Origin: Robiginitomaculum sp.
GTDB taxonomy: Bacteria > Pseudomonadota > Alphaproteobacteria > Caulobacterales > Maricaulaceae
Direction: 5' to 3'
Length of the DNA: 64,000 nucleotides
NCBI GenBank assembly: GCA_021776525.1
Contig: JAJFFT010000007.1
Span: forward strand, 1 to 64,000
The translations under genes were made by a program, and so were the position numbers. The stretch's first letter is position 1; each line of letters starts with the position of its first letter. Below are positions 63,713-64,000 of the stretch, piece after piece. The notes below the pieces were generated by a model. That model was not told where the DNA came from, searched no databases, and worked only from the letters and a program-made list of their open reading frames with translations.

Positions 63713-64000
63713 CTAGATAATGCCGCGTTTTCGCAGGCGGGCAATATCCATCTCGCCCAGATCTAAAAGGTCAGCCAGAACCTGATCGGTATCGGCCCCC
63801 AGACTGGGCGGGGCCTTAGGCACTTTGACGGGCGTTTCTGAGAGCCGCAGCGGCGATGCGGCAACGCGCACCGGCTGATCCAGATCATCGCGGTCCATGG
63901 TGTCGATCATCTGGCGGGCGATCACCTGTGGTTCGGCCAGTGCTTCGGCCATGGTGTTCAGTGGTCCGCATGGCACACCGACGGCGGCCAGCGCCTCGAT
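63713..64000 (-). CDS. CaiB/BaiF CoA-transferase family protein (5' part beyond window)
   Basis: The C-terminal 95 residues of a class III CoA-transferase. The frame enters from beyond base 64000 as IEALAAVGVPCGPLNTMAEA and continues PQVIARQMIDTM, RVAASPLRLSETPVKV and ADTDQVLADLLDLGEMDIAR. These match the usual end of the family. The substrate cannot be told from this part. It is upstream of infA by about 70 bases on the same strand. Confidence 0.88.
   Translation of the reverse strand: MEALAAVGVPCGPLNTMAEALAEPQVIARQMIDTMDRDDLDQPVRVAASPLRLSETPVKVPKAPPSLGADTDQVLADLLDLGEMDIARLRKRGII

Overview
The window is one contiguous stretch of an alphaproteobacterial chromosome, roughly 55-60% G+C in most genes. 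The order ftsY / EamA transporter / yciB / ccmG / acnA / DUF1223 / dnaG / rpoD, the alphaproteobacterial form of DnaG, and the block infA / maf / RNase E/G / yacG / tRNA-Phe all point that way. Gene-transfer-agent (GTA) head-spike genes and CtrA-like half-sites fit too. I cannot place it below class with confidence.

Layout: 0-14 kb is housekeeping. It holds ftsY with a long Glu-Pro hexanucleotide repeat, a drug/metabolite transporter, yciB, ccmG, acnA, dnaG, rpoD, and DsrE, GST and FabH-like genes. From 14.1 to 17.2 kb lies one AT-rich accessory gene for a 1004-residue membrane protein of unknown function. From 17.3 to 27.2 kb are a DsbA-like oxidoreductase, a 26-residue membrane peptide, a BON-LysM protein, an OmpA-like protein, a three-gene GTA-type head-spike module, then nucleotidyltransferase, MmgE/PrpD, sulfotransferase and glycosyltransferase genes. 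From 27.3 to 30.3 kb are a dipeptidase, tRNA-Thr with tandem hairpin repeats behind its 3' end, and murA.

From 30.3 to 35.1 kb is the most unusual locus. A cytochrome c precursor with about 100 residues of Glu/His/Lys-rich AKGEAEH repeats is divergent from a 799-residue fusion: a eukaryote-like tubulin-tyrosine-ligase (TTL) ATP-grasp domain, a PqqD-like domain and a degenerate HPr-kinase-like domain. A cytochrome b561 gene follows the fusion. I propose a peptide-ligase modification system acting on an exported Glu-rich cytochrome.

From 35.1 to 59.5 kb come a SulP transporter and then a catabolic island for tryptophan, kynurenine and anthranilate. It includes iorA with an iorB carrying an in-frame amber codon, a cyclase-family hydrolase, and a 2-aminobenzoyl-CoA-type pathway (SDR, enoyl-CoA hydratase, acyl-CoA dehydrogenase, thioesterase, RidA, fused monooxygenase/reductase, two MarR regulators). 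A PLP enzyme, two Na+-dependent NSS transporters, a CDGSH-cupin fusion, an MBL hydrolase, an arylformamidase-like hydrolase, a TonB-dependent receptor and kynureninase complete it. Neither a tryptophan dioxygenase nor an anthranilate-CoA ligase is in the window.

From 59.5 to 64 kb are a DUF547 protein, tRNA-Phe with a second set of hairpin repeats related to those at tRNA-Thr, yacG, an RNase E/G-like gene, maf, infA and the end of a CoA-transferase gene. Two long intergenic regions (about 37.1-37.2 and 59.6-59.7 kb) carry the same 11-bp-phased AGGGG arrays.
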